Shown: positions 1 to 8,526, counted from the stretch's first letter. The stretch is DNA of 64,000 nucleotides from an uncultured Lachnospiraceae bacterium (GCA_910586205.1 CAJUGD010000020.1:1-64000), one strand, 5' to 3'. The notes: generated from the letters alone by a model not told the origin. Translations and numbers: made by a program.

Positions 1-14
1 GCTTTTTTAGCCTT

Positions 15-815
15 TTAAGATTTCTCTATTGAAGTAGCACAACGAGTTAATTTAGAACTTAATTCCTTGAATCTTCTCTGATCCGGTTCCATCGCATAAT
101 ATCTTTTGAAATTATGGACTTTTTTCAAAAAGCTTTCTAATGTATCACCTGTGTATGCACCACAATCAACAAATACTTCCCTGTCCGTTAGATGAACAAT
201 ATCCTCTGGAAAATATTGTTTTTCCACATCGTCAGTCTCCCATAATTCTTTCATAGGGAACCCGGCCAGTTCAAAATGTCCCCTCAAATATGCATCCATA
301 GTCCTTTTTGATACATCATCGGTCATCCACCTATAAGTTTGCCAAAACATAGGAAGATTTTCCTTAAAATACGCATAATTCAGATCTCTTTTTATAAGAG
401 TTTCATAATAGTTATCCACAAGCACAATTCTAGAATCTGGAAATTTAAAACCATTTTGCCAAAGCATCTGACAACCATTTAATACATATATTGCTTTCAC
501 TTGATCTTGTGCAAGTAAAGTATTTGTCAATTCACTATGTACCAATATATTAAAGCCTGCCACCAACACAATTTCTTCCTGAAGCCCATCAAAAAAGCGC
601 TCTGCTTTGTACATGGTCAGATGACAAAACTCACCTTTTTCCCAATACTTTTCACTAACTAACACACCTTTTACTCTGACTTGGAACCCATCCAAGACCT
701 CTAGCATTTCTTTTGCATATCGTGCATTTCCATATAAATAGATGTTCTTTTCACTGGAAAGTCTCTTGATTCCTTCTGGAATCTTACCTGCATTCTCTCT
801 ATAATCTCCAAACAT
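15..815 (-). CDS. FkbM-like methyltransferase, C-terminally truncated
   Basis: The N-terminal ~150 residues contain a nucleotide-binding-like stretch (NIYLYGNARYAKEML). Near residue 215 comes a SAM-binding motif I (VFVDCGAYTGDTLESF), then YYAMEPD at about 242. This arrangement is typical of the FkbM methyltransferase family, which decorates glycans or lipids. The protein stops about 20 residues after the EPD motif, whereas family members normally continue for another 80-120 residues, so the catalytic fold is probably incomplete. The start overlaps the 3' end of the epimerase gene by 17 bases and has a GGGAG ribosome-binding site, which suggests one transcript with the upstream glycan genes. 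Either the gene is naturally decayed, or the tail was removed by the same recombination that brought in this AT-rich block. The family call is good; function is doubtful. Confidence 0.7.
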   Translation of the reverse strand: MFGDYRENAGKIPEGIKRLSSEKNIYLYGNARYAKEMLEVLDGFQVRVKGVLVSEKYWEKGEFCHLTMYKAERFFDGLQEEIVLVAGFNILVHSELTNTLLAQDQVKAIYVLNGCQMLWQNGFKFPDSRIVLVDNYYETLIKRDLNYAYFKENLPMFWQTYRWMTDDVSKRTMDAYLRGHFELAGFPMKELWETDDVEKQYFPEDIVHLTDREVFVDCGAYTGDTLESFLKKVHNFKRYYAMEPDQRRFKELSSKLTRCATSIEKS

Positions 816-1917
816 CCTGTTTCTCCCATCGATCTAGCAGTGCCTGAACAATCCTTTTGGATGCCTTTCCATCTCCATATGGATTCTTTGATTCTGCCAT
901 TGTCTGATACAGCTTTTTATTCGTTAAAAGTTCACACATAGCCGTTTTGATACTTTCTTTTTCCGTTCCAATCAATTTTAAAGTACCAGCTCTCACTCCT
1001 TCTGGCCTTTCTGTAGTATTTCTCATAACTAACACAGGTTTTCCCAATGCCGGCGCTTCCTCCTGAATCCCTCCGCTGTCTGTCATTACCATATACGATC
1101 TTTTCATAATATTATGAAAATCCACAACATCCAATGGTTCCGTCAGTTTCACTCGATTCATACTGCCTAATTGCTCTCTCACTATTTCCCGCACATCGGG
1201 ATTCAAATGCATAGGACAAATCACTTTAATATCTTCAAATTCTTCCATTGTTTCTCTGACAGCAGAAAACATATTTATCATAGAACTGCCAAGATTTTCT
1301 CTTCTGTGTGCTGTTAATAAAATAAGTCTGCTTTTATCTGCCCATTGTAGTAGTTCATGGGTATACTGATCTGACACCGTTATATCCAATGCATCTATCG
1401 CTGTATTTCCTGTTACATATATGTTTTCTTTTATTTTTCCCTCTTTTATCAAATTATTTTTAGCAGCTTCTGTTGGCGCAAAAAAAAGAGCCGATATTGC
1501 ATCCACAGCCTGTCTGTTAAATTCCTCCGGATAGGGAGAATATTGATCATAAGTTCTTAATCCTGCTTCTACATGGCACACTGGTATTTTCATATAAAAA
1601 GAGGCAAGCGCCGCTGCAAATGCAGAAGTAGTATCGCCATGAACCAAAACAATATCCGGCTTTTCCTCCTGAACGATAGCTCTCATTTTTATCAAAACAT
1701 CTTTTGTAATATCAAACAGGCTCTGCCTGCTTCTCATAACATCCATATTGTAATCTGCTGATATTTGAAACGTATCTAATATTGGATTCAGCATTTCCTT
1801 ATGTTGTCCGGTCACGCAAACAATTGTTTCTATCTCATCATGAATTTTCAGTTCTTTAATAACAGGACACATCTTTATCGCTTCTGGCCTTGTGCCAAAT
1901 ACCACCAATATTTTCAT
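799..1917 (-). CDS. wecB: UDP-N-acetylglucosamine 2-epimerase (non-hydrolysing)
   Basis: Interconverts UDP-GlcNAc and UDP-ManNAc in the cytoplasm, supplying ManNAc for surface polysaccharide or teichoic acid linkage units. The N-terminus KILVVFGTRPEAIKM is the family signature. VHGDTTSAFAAALA, the HVEAGLRT motif, LLTAHRRENLG and TDSGGIQEEAPALGKPVLVMR all follow in the usual order, and the length (about 372 residues) is normal. I chose the second ATG (1917) because GAGAG lies just upstream, whereas the ATG at 1938 has no ribosome-binding site. It sits between glycan methyltransferase genes, consistent with a cell-surface polysaccharide locus. Confident assignment; which polymer it serves is unknown. 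Confidence 0.93.
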   Translation of the reverse strand: MKILVVFGTRPEAIKMCPVIKELKIHDEIETIVCVTGQHKEMLNPILDTFQISADYNMDVMRSRQSLFDITKDVLIKMRAIVQEEKPDIVLVHGDTTSAFAAALASFYMKIPVCHVEAGLRTYDQYSPYPEEFNRQAVDAISALFFAPTEAAKNNLIKEGKIKENIYVTGNTAIDALDITVSDQYTHELLQWADKSRLILLTAHRRENLGSSMINMFSAVRETMEEFEDIKVICPMHLNPDVREIVREQLGSMNRVKLTEPLDVVDFHNIMKRSYMVMTDSGGIQEEAPALGKPVLVMRNTTERPEGVRAGTLKLIGTEKESIKTAMCELLTNKKLYQTMAESKNPYGDGKASKRIVQALLDRWEKQDVWRL

Positions 1918-1983
1918 TACGCTCACTCTCTCTGTCATACTAAAAACAAAATCTGTTTGTTTTCTTAATATAATGCAAATATT

Positions 1984-2790
1984 TTATATCTCTAAAATAT
2001 TATCCTCTTTATAAAATATAGAGGTGACTTGTTTCCATCCAATCAACTGATATGTTACAGAACTCAATTCTAATTGTTTAAAACCTTCTTTTTTTAAATA
2101 ATCGATTCCTTGTTTATAACCGGCAACATCTGTATCATCCCATATAATAACACCGTTATGATTTAGCTTTTGAACTGCATTTTCAGCACAATGAATCCGG
2201 TCCCGCCCGTCAATTACAATTAAGTCAAATTTATTTTTCTCTTCCAAAATTGCTCTGCAGTAATTTCCATCATAATCCAATGAACAATATTTCAAATCCA
2301 CATTCCCTGGCAGATAATCGTTCATCTTTTCATACCATTTTCTGTTATGTTCCAGAGAAACCACGTGCTTTACATACTGACTCAAAAATAATGTGCTGTT
2401 TCCACTTCCCCACTCAAACACGGTCCAGTGTTTTCTCAATTTCGTCTTAAAAAAATCGGTTACACTGTAAGCCCACCATGGGTTTATCATTTCCTTGCTG
2501 TCAAAGAAAAAACCCTCCTCATCCGAAAACAGCCAGCTCTCCCATATGCCAGTTTTTATCAGATAATTATTCTCTGTATTAAATCTTTTTAATAATTTCT
2601 TGGATATATCATAAACCGTAAGTTCTTTTTCCAGAATCGTTTTGCAAATTCTGTATCCTGCATGAGAATTTACCCTGAAATCAAATGGAAGAATCAAGGG
2701 ATAATTTAATCTATATCTATCAATCTTTTGCTTTTCCAACCCTGAAAAATATCTGTCTTTTAACAACAGCTCTTTATAATGTTTTTTCAA
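1984..2790 (-). CDS. SAM-dependent methyltransferase domain (3' part of a broken fusion gene)
   Basis: Residues ~140-250 form a class I methyltransferase. WTVFEWGSGNSTLFLSQYV is motif I, VVSLEHNRKWYEKM holds the acidic residue that would bind the SAM ribose, and FDLIVIDGRDR and GVIIWDDTD are motifs II and III. The apparent start is a TTG that overlaps the stop of the preceding reading frame and lacks a good ribosome-binding site. Reading this frame further upstream gives KKEWFYEDSAACILPDIVSI directly before the TTG, which fits the end of a nucleotidyltransferase domain. I therefore think this is the C-terminal half of one longer protein, cut off by a one-base change in a run of seven A's (T7 at 2852-2858). 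It may still be translated by coupling. Confidence 0.65.
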   Translation of the reverse strand: MKKHYKELLLKDRYFSGLEKQKIDRYRLNYPLILPFDFRVNSHAGYRICKTILEKELTVYDISKKLLKRFNTENNYLIKTGIWESWLFSDEEGFFFDSKEMINPWWAYSVTDFFKTKLRKHWTVFEWGSGNSTLFLSQYVKHVVSLEHNRKWYEKMNDYLPGNVDLKYCSLDYDGNYCRAILEEKNKFDLIVIDGRDRIHCAENAVQKLNHNGVIIWDDTDVAGYKQGIDYLKKEGFKQLELSSVTYQLIGWKQVTSIFYKEDNILEI

Positions 2791-3192
2791 ATATTGAATG
2801 CTGACAATATCTGGTAATATACAGGCTGCACTGTCTTCATAGAACCATTCCTTTTTTTGTTTTTCATATCACAAAGGATGTAATTTATAAAATTAGTGTC
2901 TGCTAAGATCTGATCGCCGCCCATACGTATCACATATTCTGCATTTTCATTTGCCACAATGTTTAAAAATCTTACATTCACATCCTCTTTGGATGATTTT
3001 ACGGATACCCCCCTGATTCAAAATATTGATCAATTCCCTATTTTCATCACATTCATAAATTCCCGCAATAAGTTTTTGACAGTTTAATTCCTTTGCTTTC
3101 TGAATTGTATATTCAATAATATATTTTTCATTTATTTTTTTCATTAACCATTGGTTAAATCTTGCATCACATTGTAAATATACTATATCCAC
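2787..3192 (-). pseudogene. SpsF/CMP-sugar-type nucleotidyltransferase, frameshifted
   Basis: The likely start is GTG at 3192, preceded by GGGGAAAGG. It opens with VDIVYLQCDARFNQWLMKKI, which matches the start of the cytidylyltransferase/SpsF family (glycan precursor activation). The frame then breaks at a run of six C's on the plus strand (3008-3013, G6 in the gene). Removing one base restores NQGVSVKSSKEDVNVRFLN, followed by AEYVIRMGGDQILADTNFI, which fits the family's R-x-x-x-D sugar-nucleotide site. A second slip at T7 (2852-2858) separates this part from the methyltransferase downstream. Restoring both bases gives a single open frame from 3192 to 1984, a nucleotidyltransferase-methyltransferase fusion. 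The gene could be a true pseudogene, phase-variable, or affected by two homopolymer sequencing errors. Confidence 0.7.
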
Positions 3193-5725
3193 ACGATTCC
3201 TTTCCCCACATGTTTGGATCATTGATCCATAATGGCTTATCTATAGAATTTTCTAACATTTTCACTAATTCAACGAGTCCTGTCCCATTTCCTTCTATTA
3301 CCATCAATTGTTTTTCTTTCTTTATGTCCATACAAAAATCAATATCTTTAAGCTCTACTCGTATCGGCACGCTTAAGGTTTCATGTGTTGATTTATTTAT
3401 CTTTACAAGAGTGCTTTCTCCAACCTCATAAAAAATTATTGAATTATTATTCTCTTGGCAAAAACTATATTCTCCTTTTAGTACAGATATTTTTTGAGAT
3501 TGAATCCCATGAATCTCTTCTTCTTGAAATGGGAACAACAGTTTTTCTCCATCACAGCAGGCAATTCCAGCATAGGAAAGGCGCTCAGATTGTAAATTTC
3601 TCTCACCTATTTTAAAATAATCCTTCGTTTCTTTTTCAGCATTCCATTTCACTAGACTTCCACTTTTTCTTGGCGACAGCCAAAAAGATTCACCATCAAA
3701 ACTAATGCCTGAATACCCCTGAACGTCTAATCCTATAACATGTATCTTGGTACTTAAGTTATCACAATTAAGTTCTAATACTGCATTTGCATTACAAAAC
3801 GGAACAAATAATTTATTATCTAATATTACACATTGCTGTCTGAAATAAGCATCATTACGATCAAAAATGTACCTCTCTATGTCTTTTTCCCAATCAGTTA
3901 TGTATTCCATAGAATCATCTTTTGTATCTAATCTAATTATTACCGGAAACTGTGAGCCCATAATAAACAAATAGTCTTTATAATTTCTCACTCCCATAAA
4001 AAGTGCTTTGTCTGTATCAGTATACTTACACTCAAGCTCGATTTTCTTAAATTCCCTTTTTTCCATATCAAAGCAGAAAATTGCTCTTTCATATAATGGC
4101 ACAAGGTATATTTTATTATGAATCCGCGACATGGAAGAAAAAGCTCCGCTTATGCTATATAAACCATTTGCTCCCATTCTATAACACTCTATTTCATTAG
4201 ATTTCGTATCCAATGAAAAAATACTTTTAAAGTTTGTGGAAAAAAACCATATCTTATCGTCAACTTCAACCGCATCATTGATTACAATTTGAAAAAGATT
4301 TGATTTTCTGTCTATAATGTGGTTCATTACATTAGGATTTTGTATCATTACTAATTTCTCTGCCTTATCACTCAGCCACGCTAATGAACTTCCATCCCCG
4401 TAATACCCATCACTCAACACCATCGCCCGGTCCACATCTGCCGTATCATCGTAAATCCCCCACCCGGCCGCCTGATACTCCCTTACAATCTCCTGATACT
4501 CCTCCCACAGCTTCGGCCGCATACTCTCAATCGTAGCCCGAATCAGCGGATGGGGACGCCACAACAAGGCCACTTCCTCCTTATTTTCCGCAAACACCCG
4601 AAACACATCCCGCATCTTTAAAAGCATCTTCTCCCCATGCTCCAAAAGGGCTGTCACGCTGGTGTTATAAAAGACAACCTTCTTCCGGATCCCGTCTGGC
4701 TTTTCAATCACCTGCAGCCATTCCCCCGGAATCTCCAAATCCTCTTTCTTCGTATTCAGAACCTTATCTACCTTCGGTGATCCCAGGCCCAGGATCTTTT
4801 CCTCCCAGTACTTTCTTCTGCCGGCTTCCCTGACATTTTCTTTCGAAATTCCCCTTCCTTCCCTTCCTTCGGAAATGCCCTTGGCTGTAAATTCTGTCAT
4901 CACATCAACATAAACCTGTCTCATTTTTTCCGACTGGACAATCACCTTATCTGCATAGATCACTCCCGGAACCGTGCAGAAATGAGCCATGCTTCTCACA
5001 GCCTCTTTATTTTCCGGTTCTATCTCGCTCAATATAAAGTAAGGTATATATACTAAAGTTTCTGTAAACTGTTTTAGATTTTTCGCATAAAAAAACGGAT
5101 GTACACTGGTAACATAATTGCACTCATCGTATGGATTATGTATAAAGATCCTGTCTGGTCTGCGTTCCGCAAAATCATAATCCTCATACCAGGTCACTGG
5201 CACGTAATCGGGATACAGCTCTCCTTCATAATGCATTTCCCGAAAGCTTCCATCCGGATTTTTATCATAATAGGGAATCGGAATTACATAAGCATCGCAG
5301 TTCGGGTCTTCCTCTGCTGCCTTCCACACACTTTCCAAAGAATCCCACATGGATGCTTTATAGGGAAGGAACACAATCTCCTGCCTCGTCTTAATATCAT
5401 TCCGAATACTGTTTTCAATCTGAACCAACAGCCTGCGCAGCCTTTTCTGGATCCTTCCTCCGTTTACGGCAGCGCCGTACAAGATGGTTTCATGAATCTG
5501 ATAAACCAGCTCACAATAAGTCTCCAACAAGGAGACGGTGATAAACCCCTCTCCTTCTTCCTCCTCAATCATATTTCCCAGCTCAATAGCGCCCTCCTGA
5601 CATTGTTCCAGCAATTCTCTGGCTGTACCCGGATCCTTTCTGTCTATGGCTTTCCTGATTTCATTGTGAGCACGATCCAGAAGCTTTGCAAATTCCTCTG
5701 CCTGTTGTTTCTGCGCTTTTCTCAT
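3167..5725 (-). CDS. CDP-glycerol-transferase-like protein fused to a C-terminal beta-propeller
   Basis: Residues ~1-85 are charged and helical (probable coiled coil). Residues ~95-460 resemble TagB/TagF-type CDP-glycerol glycerophosphotransferases: IVFLPYKASMWDSLESVW, VFYNTSVTALLEHGEKML, ALLWRPHPLIRATIES and SDGYYGDGSSLAWL. Residues ~480-840 are repeated strands with W/F-rich blades (KIWFFSTNFKSIFSLD, KIYLVPLYERAIFCFD), as in kelch/WD-type propellers. This suggests a cytoplasmic glycan-building enzyme of teichoic-acid type. The first half is GC-richer and the second half strongly AT-rich, with a sharp change near 4,380 at the domain junction. The second ATG (5725) is better spaced from AAAAGG than the first (5734). 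The 3' end overlaps the start of the next gene. Substrate unknown. Confidence 0.7.
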   Translation of the reverse strand: MRKAQKQQAEEFAKLLDRAHNEIRKAIDRKDPGTARELLEQCQEGAIELGNMIEEEEGEGFITVSLLETYCELVYQIHETILYGAAVNGGRIQKRLRRLLVQIENSIRNDIKTRQEIVFLPYKASMWDSLESVWKAAEEDPNCDAYVIPIPYYDKNPDGSFREMHYEGELYPDYVPVTWYEDYDFAERRPDRIFIHNPYDECNYVTSVHPFFYAKNLKQFTETLVYIPYFILSEIEPENKEAVRSMAHFCTVPGVIYADKVIVQSEKMRQVYVDVMTEFTAKGISEGREGRGISKENVREAGRRKYWEEKILGLGSPKVDKVLNTKKEDLEIPGEWLQVIEKPDGIRKKVVFYNTSVTALLEHGEKMLLKMRDVFRVFAENKEEVALLWRPHPLIRATIESMRPKLWEEYQEIVREYQAAGWGIYDDTADVDRAMVLSDGYYGDGSSLAWLSDKAEKLVMIQNPNVMNHIIDRKSNLFQIVINDAVEVDDKIWFFSTNFKSIFSLDTKSNEIECYRMGANGLYSISGAFSSMSRIHNKIYLVPLYERAIFCFDMEKREFKKIELECKYTDTDKALFMGVRNYKDYLFIMGSQFPVIIRLDTKDDSMEYITDWEKDIERYIFDRNDAYFRQQCVILDNKLFVPFCNANAVLELNCDNLSTKIHVIGLDVQGYSGISFDGESFWLSPRKSGSLVKWNAEKETKDYFKIGERNLQSERLSYAGIACCDGEKLLFPFQEEEIHGIQSQKISVLKGEYSFCQENNNSIIFYEVGESTLVKINKSTHETLSVPIRVELKDIDFCMDIKKEKQLMVIEGNGTGLVELVKMLENSIDKPLWINDPNMWGKESCGYSIFTM

Positions 5726-6134
5726 ATTCTTCATCCTTTTACTTTTGAGCCTTTTAGACCTTTATAAAGCCCTGATTGATGCTTCATGTCAAAAGGCATT
5801 TATTTCTTTCATTAAAATAAGGAATATTGGTCACTCCTATCAATATTCTGCACCTATAAAATCAACTGTACACAATATTTCTTCGGAAGATGCAAATATG
5901 GGGACAGCCCCTATTTTGCTTCGCTCCCTGCTACATCACGGACAGCCCATGTTCACAGGGTCCTGGCATATCCAATACGCAGTCTTTCTGACTGCCTTCT
6001 AATGCCGACAATTTTTTTCTATCATCCGCACTGGATTGTGCTGATATATCATGAACACGCCTTCTAGTCCTTCTGGTAAAACCCCGGCTCATCACCGGAA
6101 TTTAGCTAAAAAGCGGTTCCTATGATCTTTCCAA
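5726..6134. other. Gene-free stretch downstream of the TnpB-like gene, with hairpins
   Basis: No credible gene here. On the minus strand this follows the 3' end of the TnpB-like gene, where active relatives carry their guide (omega/re) RNA and the element's right end. Visible structure includes a perfect hairpin at about 5894-5918 (AAATA.GGGG, loop ACAG, CCCC.TATTT). Short CCGG arms flank CTCATCA near 6086, and GGACAGCCC occurs twice about 35 bases apart. These could be an element end or an RNA scaffold; nothing more can be assigned by eye. Confidence 0.35.
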
Positions 6135-7469
6135 TTAAATTCGGTCAGTTTTTCTTTCTTCTAGATCTATGCTTCCTATGCCTCGTTTCTTTGCATTCTG
6201 TGCTGCATTCGTCCTGTCCTCTGTCTCATATCCGCAGCAGGCACATAGAAACTGACCCTTTTCCTTTCTCCCCTCTGCCCCGCAGCGGCTGCATTCCCTG
6301 CTGATTCCTTTGGCAAATACCTCTACAATTCTTATGGAATGCTCCTGGCACTTCTGCGTCAGGCGTTTCCGGATATATCCTCTCTGCCACAAAGCCGCCA
6401 TATGGTTCAGCTTGCTTCCGGATCCTCCGGCCTGGGGCTTCGGAAGCTTTGGAATACAGATAATCTCTGGCTTTTCTGTCTGAAGAAAACGATTCAGCTC
6501 ATGGTTAATATAGCTGTGCAGCTTTTCTTCATACCGATTTTTCCTGGCCTGATACTTTTTCCGGCCCGGATTGTTATGGCGGTTATTGTTATAGCTTCCC
6601 GTCTGTCTGCGTATCCAGTCAGAATATTCCAGCTGATAAGCTCCTAACTGTTCTCCATATCTGCGGCCCGTATCTGTAATCAGCATCGTGTTAAGCCCAA
6701 TAGCTGCTCCCACCTGATTGGTATAATCCTGGTGAATGCGGACCGATACCTGAATCGGAACCTTAATTTCCAGACGTCTTTCCATGGGATAAAGCTGAAT
6801 ATACAGTTGGGAATCATATTGATTATTGTCCGTTAAGGGGATAAAAAGCCGTTTTCTCTTTTCTTTTGTGGCGACATAAATCCCATGATCCTCATATCGG
6901 TATGCTTTCGCAGAAATAGAAAATCCTGTTTCCTGCACAGTATGCAGTGTTTTGTGATACCTGCGTACTTGCCTGCACAGATATCGGTGCAGACGTTCTG
7001 CATCTGTCTTTTCTGCTAACCGGTCGTATTGATCCTGCATTTCTTTTTCCAGATTCACCGGTTTTTCGTTGATTACCGCATCAAATGCATTGCTTACTTT
7101 TATAAGGAAACGCAGAAAATGTTTATCTTCTTCTGTAAAATTTTCATTCTTCCCAATCAGCTTTAAAAGCTTGGACTTTGTTCTTGTCCACTGGCTTTTA
7201 ATGTCACCTAATGCGTCAAATACAGCAAGATAAAAATATACCGACGGCATTCCTAACTCTGACCGAAGGCCGCTTTTTGTCATCTCATTCTGCACTGTAT
7301 AGCCAGGATAAAGTTTAGACAAACCGCCTCTGCCTCCATAGCGTACATACACGTAATTCTTTACCTTGCAGTAATCCTCTGCGATTGCCTGAAGCTTTTC
7401 CATATCTTCTTTAGGAATCGGCTCCTGGTTATACTGATGCACCGTTTTACATACCTTCTCTGGCGCCAT
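6135..7469 (-). CDS. TnpB-like RNA-guided protein with degenerate RuvC site
   Basis: IS200/IS605 TnpB-family protein, 444 residues. The C-terminal half aligns with RuvC and zinc-ribbon blocks: VGAAIGLNTMLITDTG (residues 253-268), PEIICIPKLP (334-343), and a C-x2-C pair at 393/396 and 409/412 followed by EDRTNAAQNA. In active TnpB the three RuvC acids lie in GIDLG, in VIEDL and in DRDxNAA. Here the matching positions are Ala256, Pro340 and Arg419. The zinc ribbon is intact, so the protein may still fold and bind RNA/DNA without cutting. No TnpA transposase is next to it. The start has AAAGGGAAG upstream. It could be a nuclease-dead regulator like the described TldR proteins, or just a decayed transposon gene. 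Fold assignment is firm; the functional reading is inference. Confidence 0.8.
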   Translation of the reverse strand: MAPEKVCKTVHQYNQEPIPKEDMEKLQAIAEDYCKVKNYVYVRYGGRGGLSKLYPGYTVQNEMTKSGLRSELGMPSVYFYLAVFDALGDIKSQWTRTKSKLLKLIGKNENFTEEDKHFLRFLIKVSNAFDAVINEKPVNLEKEMQDQYDRLAEKTDAERLHRYLCRQVRRYHKTLHTVQETGFSISAKAYRYEDHGIYVATKEKRKRLFIPLTDNNQYDSQLYIQLYPMERRLEIKVPIQVSVRIHQDYTNQVGAAIGLNTMLITDTGRRYGEQLGAYQLEYSDWIRRQTGSYNNNRHNNPGRKKYQARKNRYEEKLHSYINHELNRFLQTEKPEIICIPKLPKPQAGGSGSKLNHMAALWQRGYIRKRLTQKCQEHSIRIVEVFAKGISRECSRCGAEGRKEKGQFLCACCGYETEDRTNAAQNAKKRGIGSIDLEERKTDRI

Positions 7470-7566
7470 TTTTACTTCCCTTTTGGCTCAATCCTCCCTT
7501 TTGGTTTTTTTAACTGTCCTGACAGGATATTTCTCCATACATGCCCATTTAAAGGGGAGATAATTT

Positions 7567-7729
7567 GTACCAAAATCTATAGGTTTTGAGATTATTTTGT
7601 ATCATCTGAATATCAATATATTCTAATACAATATCGTCAAAATTTCAATAATCTTAAGCTTGTTTTCTATGGATTTTTACTCCAAATTTGCCACAAAAAA
7701 TTTTAACCAAAACCTATACATTTTGGTAC
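7567..7729. repeat. AT-rich block bounded by 21-bp inverted repeats
   Basis: The sequence at 7567-7587 (starting GTACCAAAAT) is repeated in inverted orientation at 7709-7729 with one mismatch in 21 bases. The ~120 bases between are very AT-rich and contain no gene. The block lies between the divergent TnpB-like gene and the redox-cysteine gene. It could be a small non-autonomous mobile element (MITE) or a pair of operator half-sites. I see no clear target duplication at its ends. Confidence 0.6.
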
Positions 7730-7757
7730 AGTCTTTTCTTCCTGGTCTCCTTCCCTC

Positions 7758-7786
7758 TAGACACCTTTAAGAATCTCCGCTATAAT
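7758..7786 (+). promoter_or_regulatory. Sigma-A-type promoter of the C_GCAxxG_C_C gene
   Basis: TAGACA at 7758-7763 and TATAAT at 7781-7786, separated by 17 bases. It lies 30 bases upstream of the start codon, which has AAAGGAGG in front. Confidence 0.7.
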
Positions 7787-7815
7787 ACCCCCAATACCAC
7801 AAAGGAGGTCTTCCC

Positions 7816-8265
7816 ATGAAAAACCACAAAGAACTGGCAAAATCCTATTTTCTTCAAGGATACAACTGCTCCCAATCTGTCCTTTTAGCCTTCCACGAGG
7901 AACTTGGCTTAGACAAAGAGACGGCTGCCCGCATGGCATCTCCCTTTGGCGGAGGCATGGGACGGCTCCGGGAGGTCTGCGGCACAGTCAGCGGCATGTT
8001 CCTGGTTCTGGGTCTGCTCCAAGGATATGATGATCCCAAAGACCAAGAGGCCAAAAAATCCCTCTACCAGCAAGTCCAAAGGCTGGCCCATACATTCCAG
8101 GAACATAACGGAAGCATTATCTGCCGGGAGCTTCTGGGGCTTGACCACCATGCTGACTCTCCTACCCCCTCCCCACGCACCCCGGAATACTACAAAAAGC
8201 GCCCCTGCGCCGATTTAGCTGGCGACGCCGCCCAAATCTTGGAGCAATTTTTCCAGCAGAGCTGA
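7816..8265 (+). CDS. C_GCAxxG_C_C family redox-active protein
   Basis: Small cytoplasmic protein of the C_GCAxxG_C_C family, whose conserved cysteines are thought to be redox-active or metal-binding; the exact reaction is not established. Visible family features are GYNCSQSVLLAF near residue 16, ASPFGGGMGRL, and the core motif in variant form VCGTVSGM near residue 55 (Thr replaces the usual Ala). Later cysteines are at ~103 (SIICRELLG) and ~131 (RPCADL). It is a single gene with its own promoter and terminator, and a strong AAAGGAGG site fixes the ATG. Length (149 residues) is typical. Confidence 0.88.
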   Translation: MKNHKELAKSYFLQGYNCSQSVLLAFHEELGLDKETAARMASPFGGGMGRLREVCGTVSGMFLVLGLLQGYDDPKDQEAKKSLYQQVQRLAHTFQEHNGSIICRELLGLDHHADSPTPSPRTPEYYKKRPCADLAGDAAQILEQFFQQS

Positions 8266-8293
8266 GCCCTTCACAGGGCAATGCTCTTTTTTT
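8264..8293 (+). terminator. Rho-independent terminator after the C_GCAxxG_C_C gene
   Basis: Stem GCCCT/AGGGC with loop TCAC (8266-8279), extended by GAGC/GCTC, then seven T's. It overlaps the stop codon of the gene. Confidence 0.85.
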
Positions 8294-8421
8294 ACGCCTT
8301 TTCCCCAGATTATAATGCTGAAGTTAGGAGTACCTGAAATCAGAAACATCTAAAGTTATGAATATTCTCTTAAATCTTTCCGAAAAACAATATTAATTTA
8401 TTGTTTTTCAATAAAAATATA

Positions 8422-8450
8422 TTGATTTTAGATATATGCCATGATATACT
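8422..8450 (+). promoter_or_regulatory. Promoter of the DUF2975-XRE-DUF4153 operon
   Basis: TTGATT at 8422-8427 and TATACT at 8445-8450 with a 17-base spacer. This gives a leader of about 70 bases before the first gene, which has an AAAAGGAG site. Confidence 0.75.
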
Positions 8451-8526
8451 CCCCATGAAAGCCGATTTATATGAAACCAAAGCCATTTTACAAAGCCATT
8501 TTACATTTTTTTAAAAGGAGTCTGCC

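Noticed and set aside
5745..6002. 85-residue open frame on the plus strand
   Set aside because: No ribosome-binding site and no family likeness; it lies across hairpins in the intergenic DNA.
6135..7815. Complete IS200/IS605 transposon
   Set aside because: No Y1-transposase (TnpA) gene, and the 21-bp inverted repeats do not enclose the TnpB-like gene.
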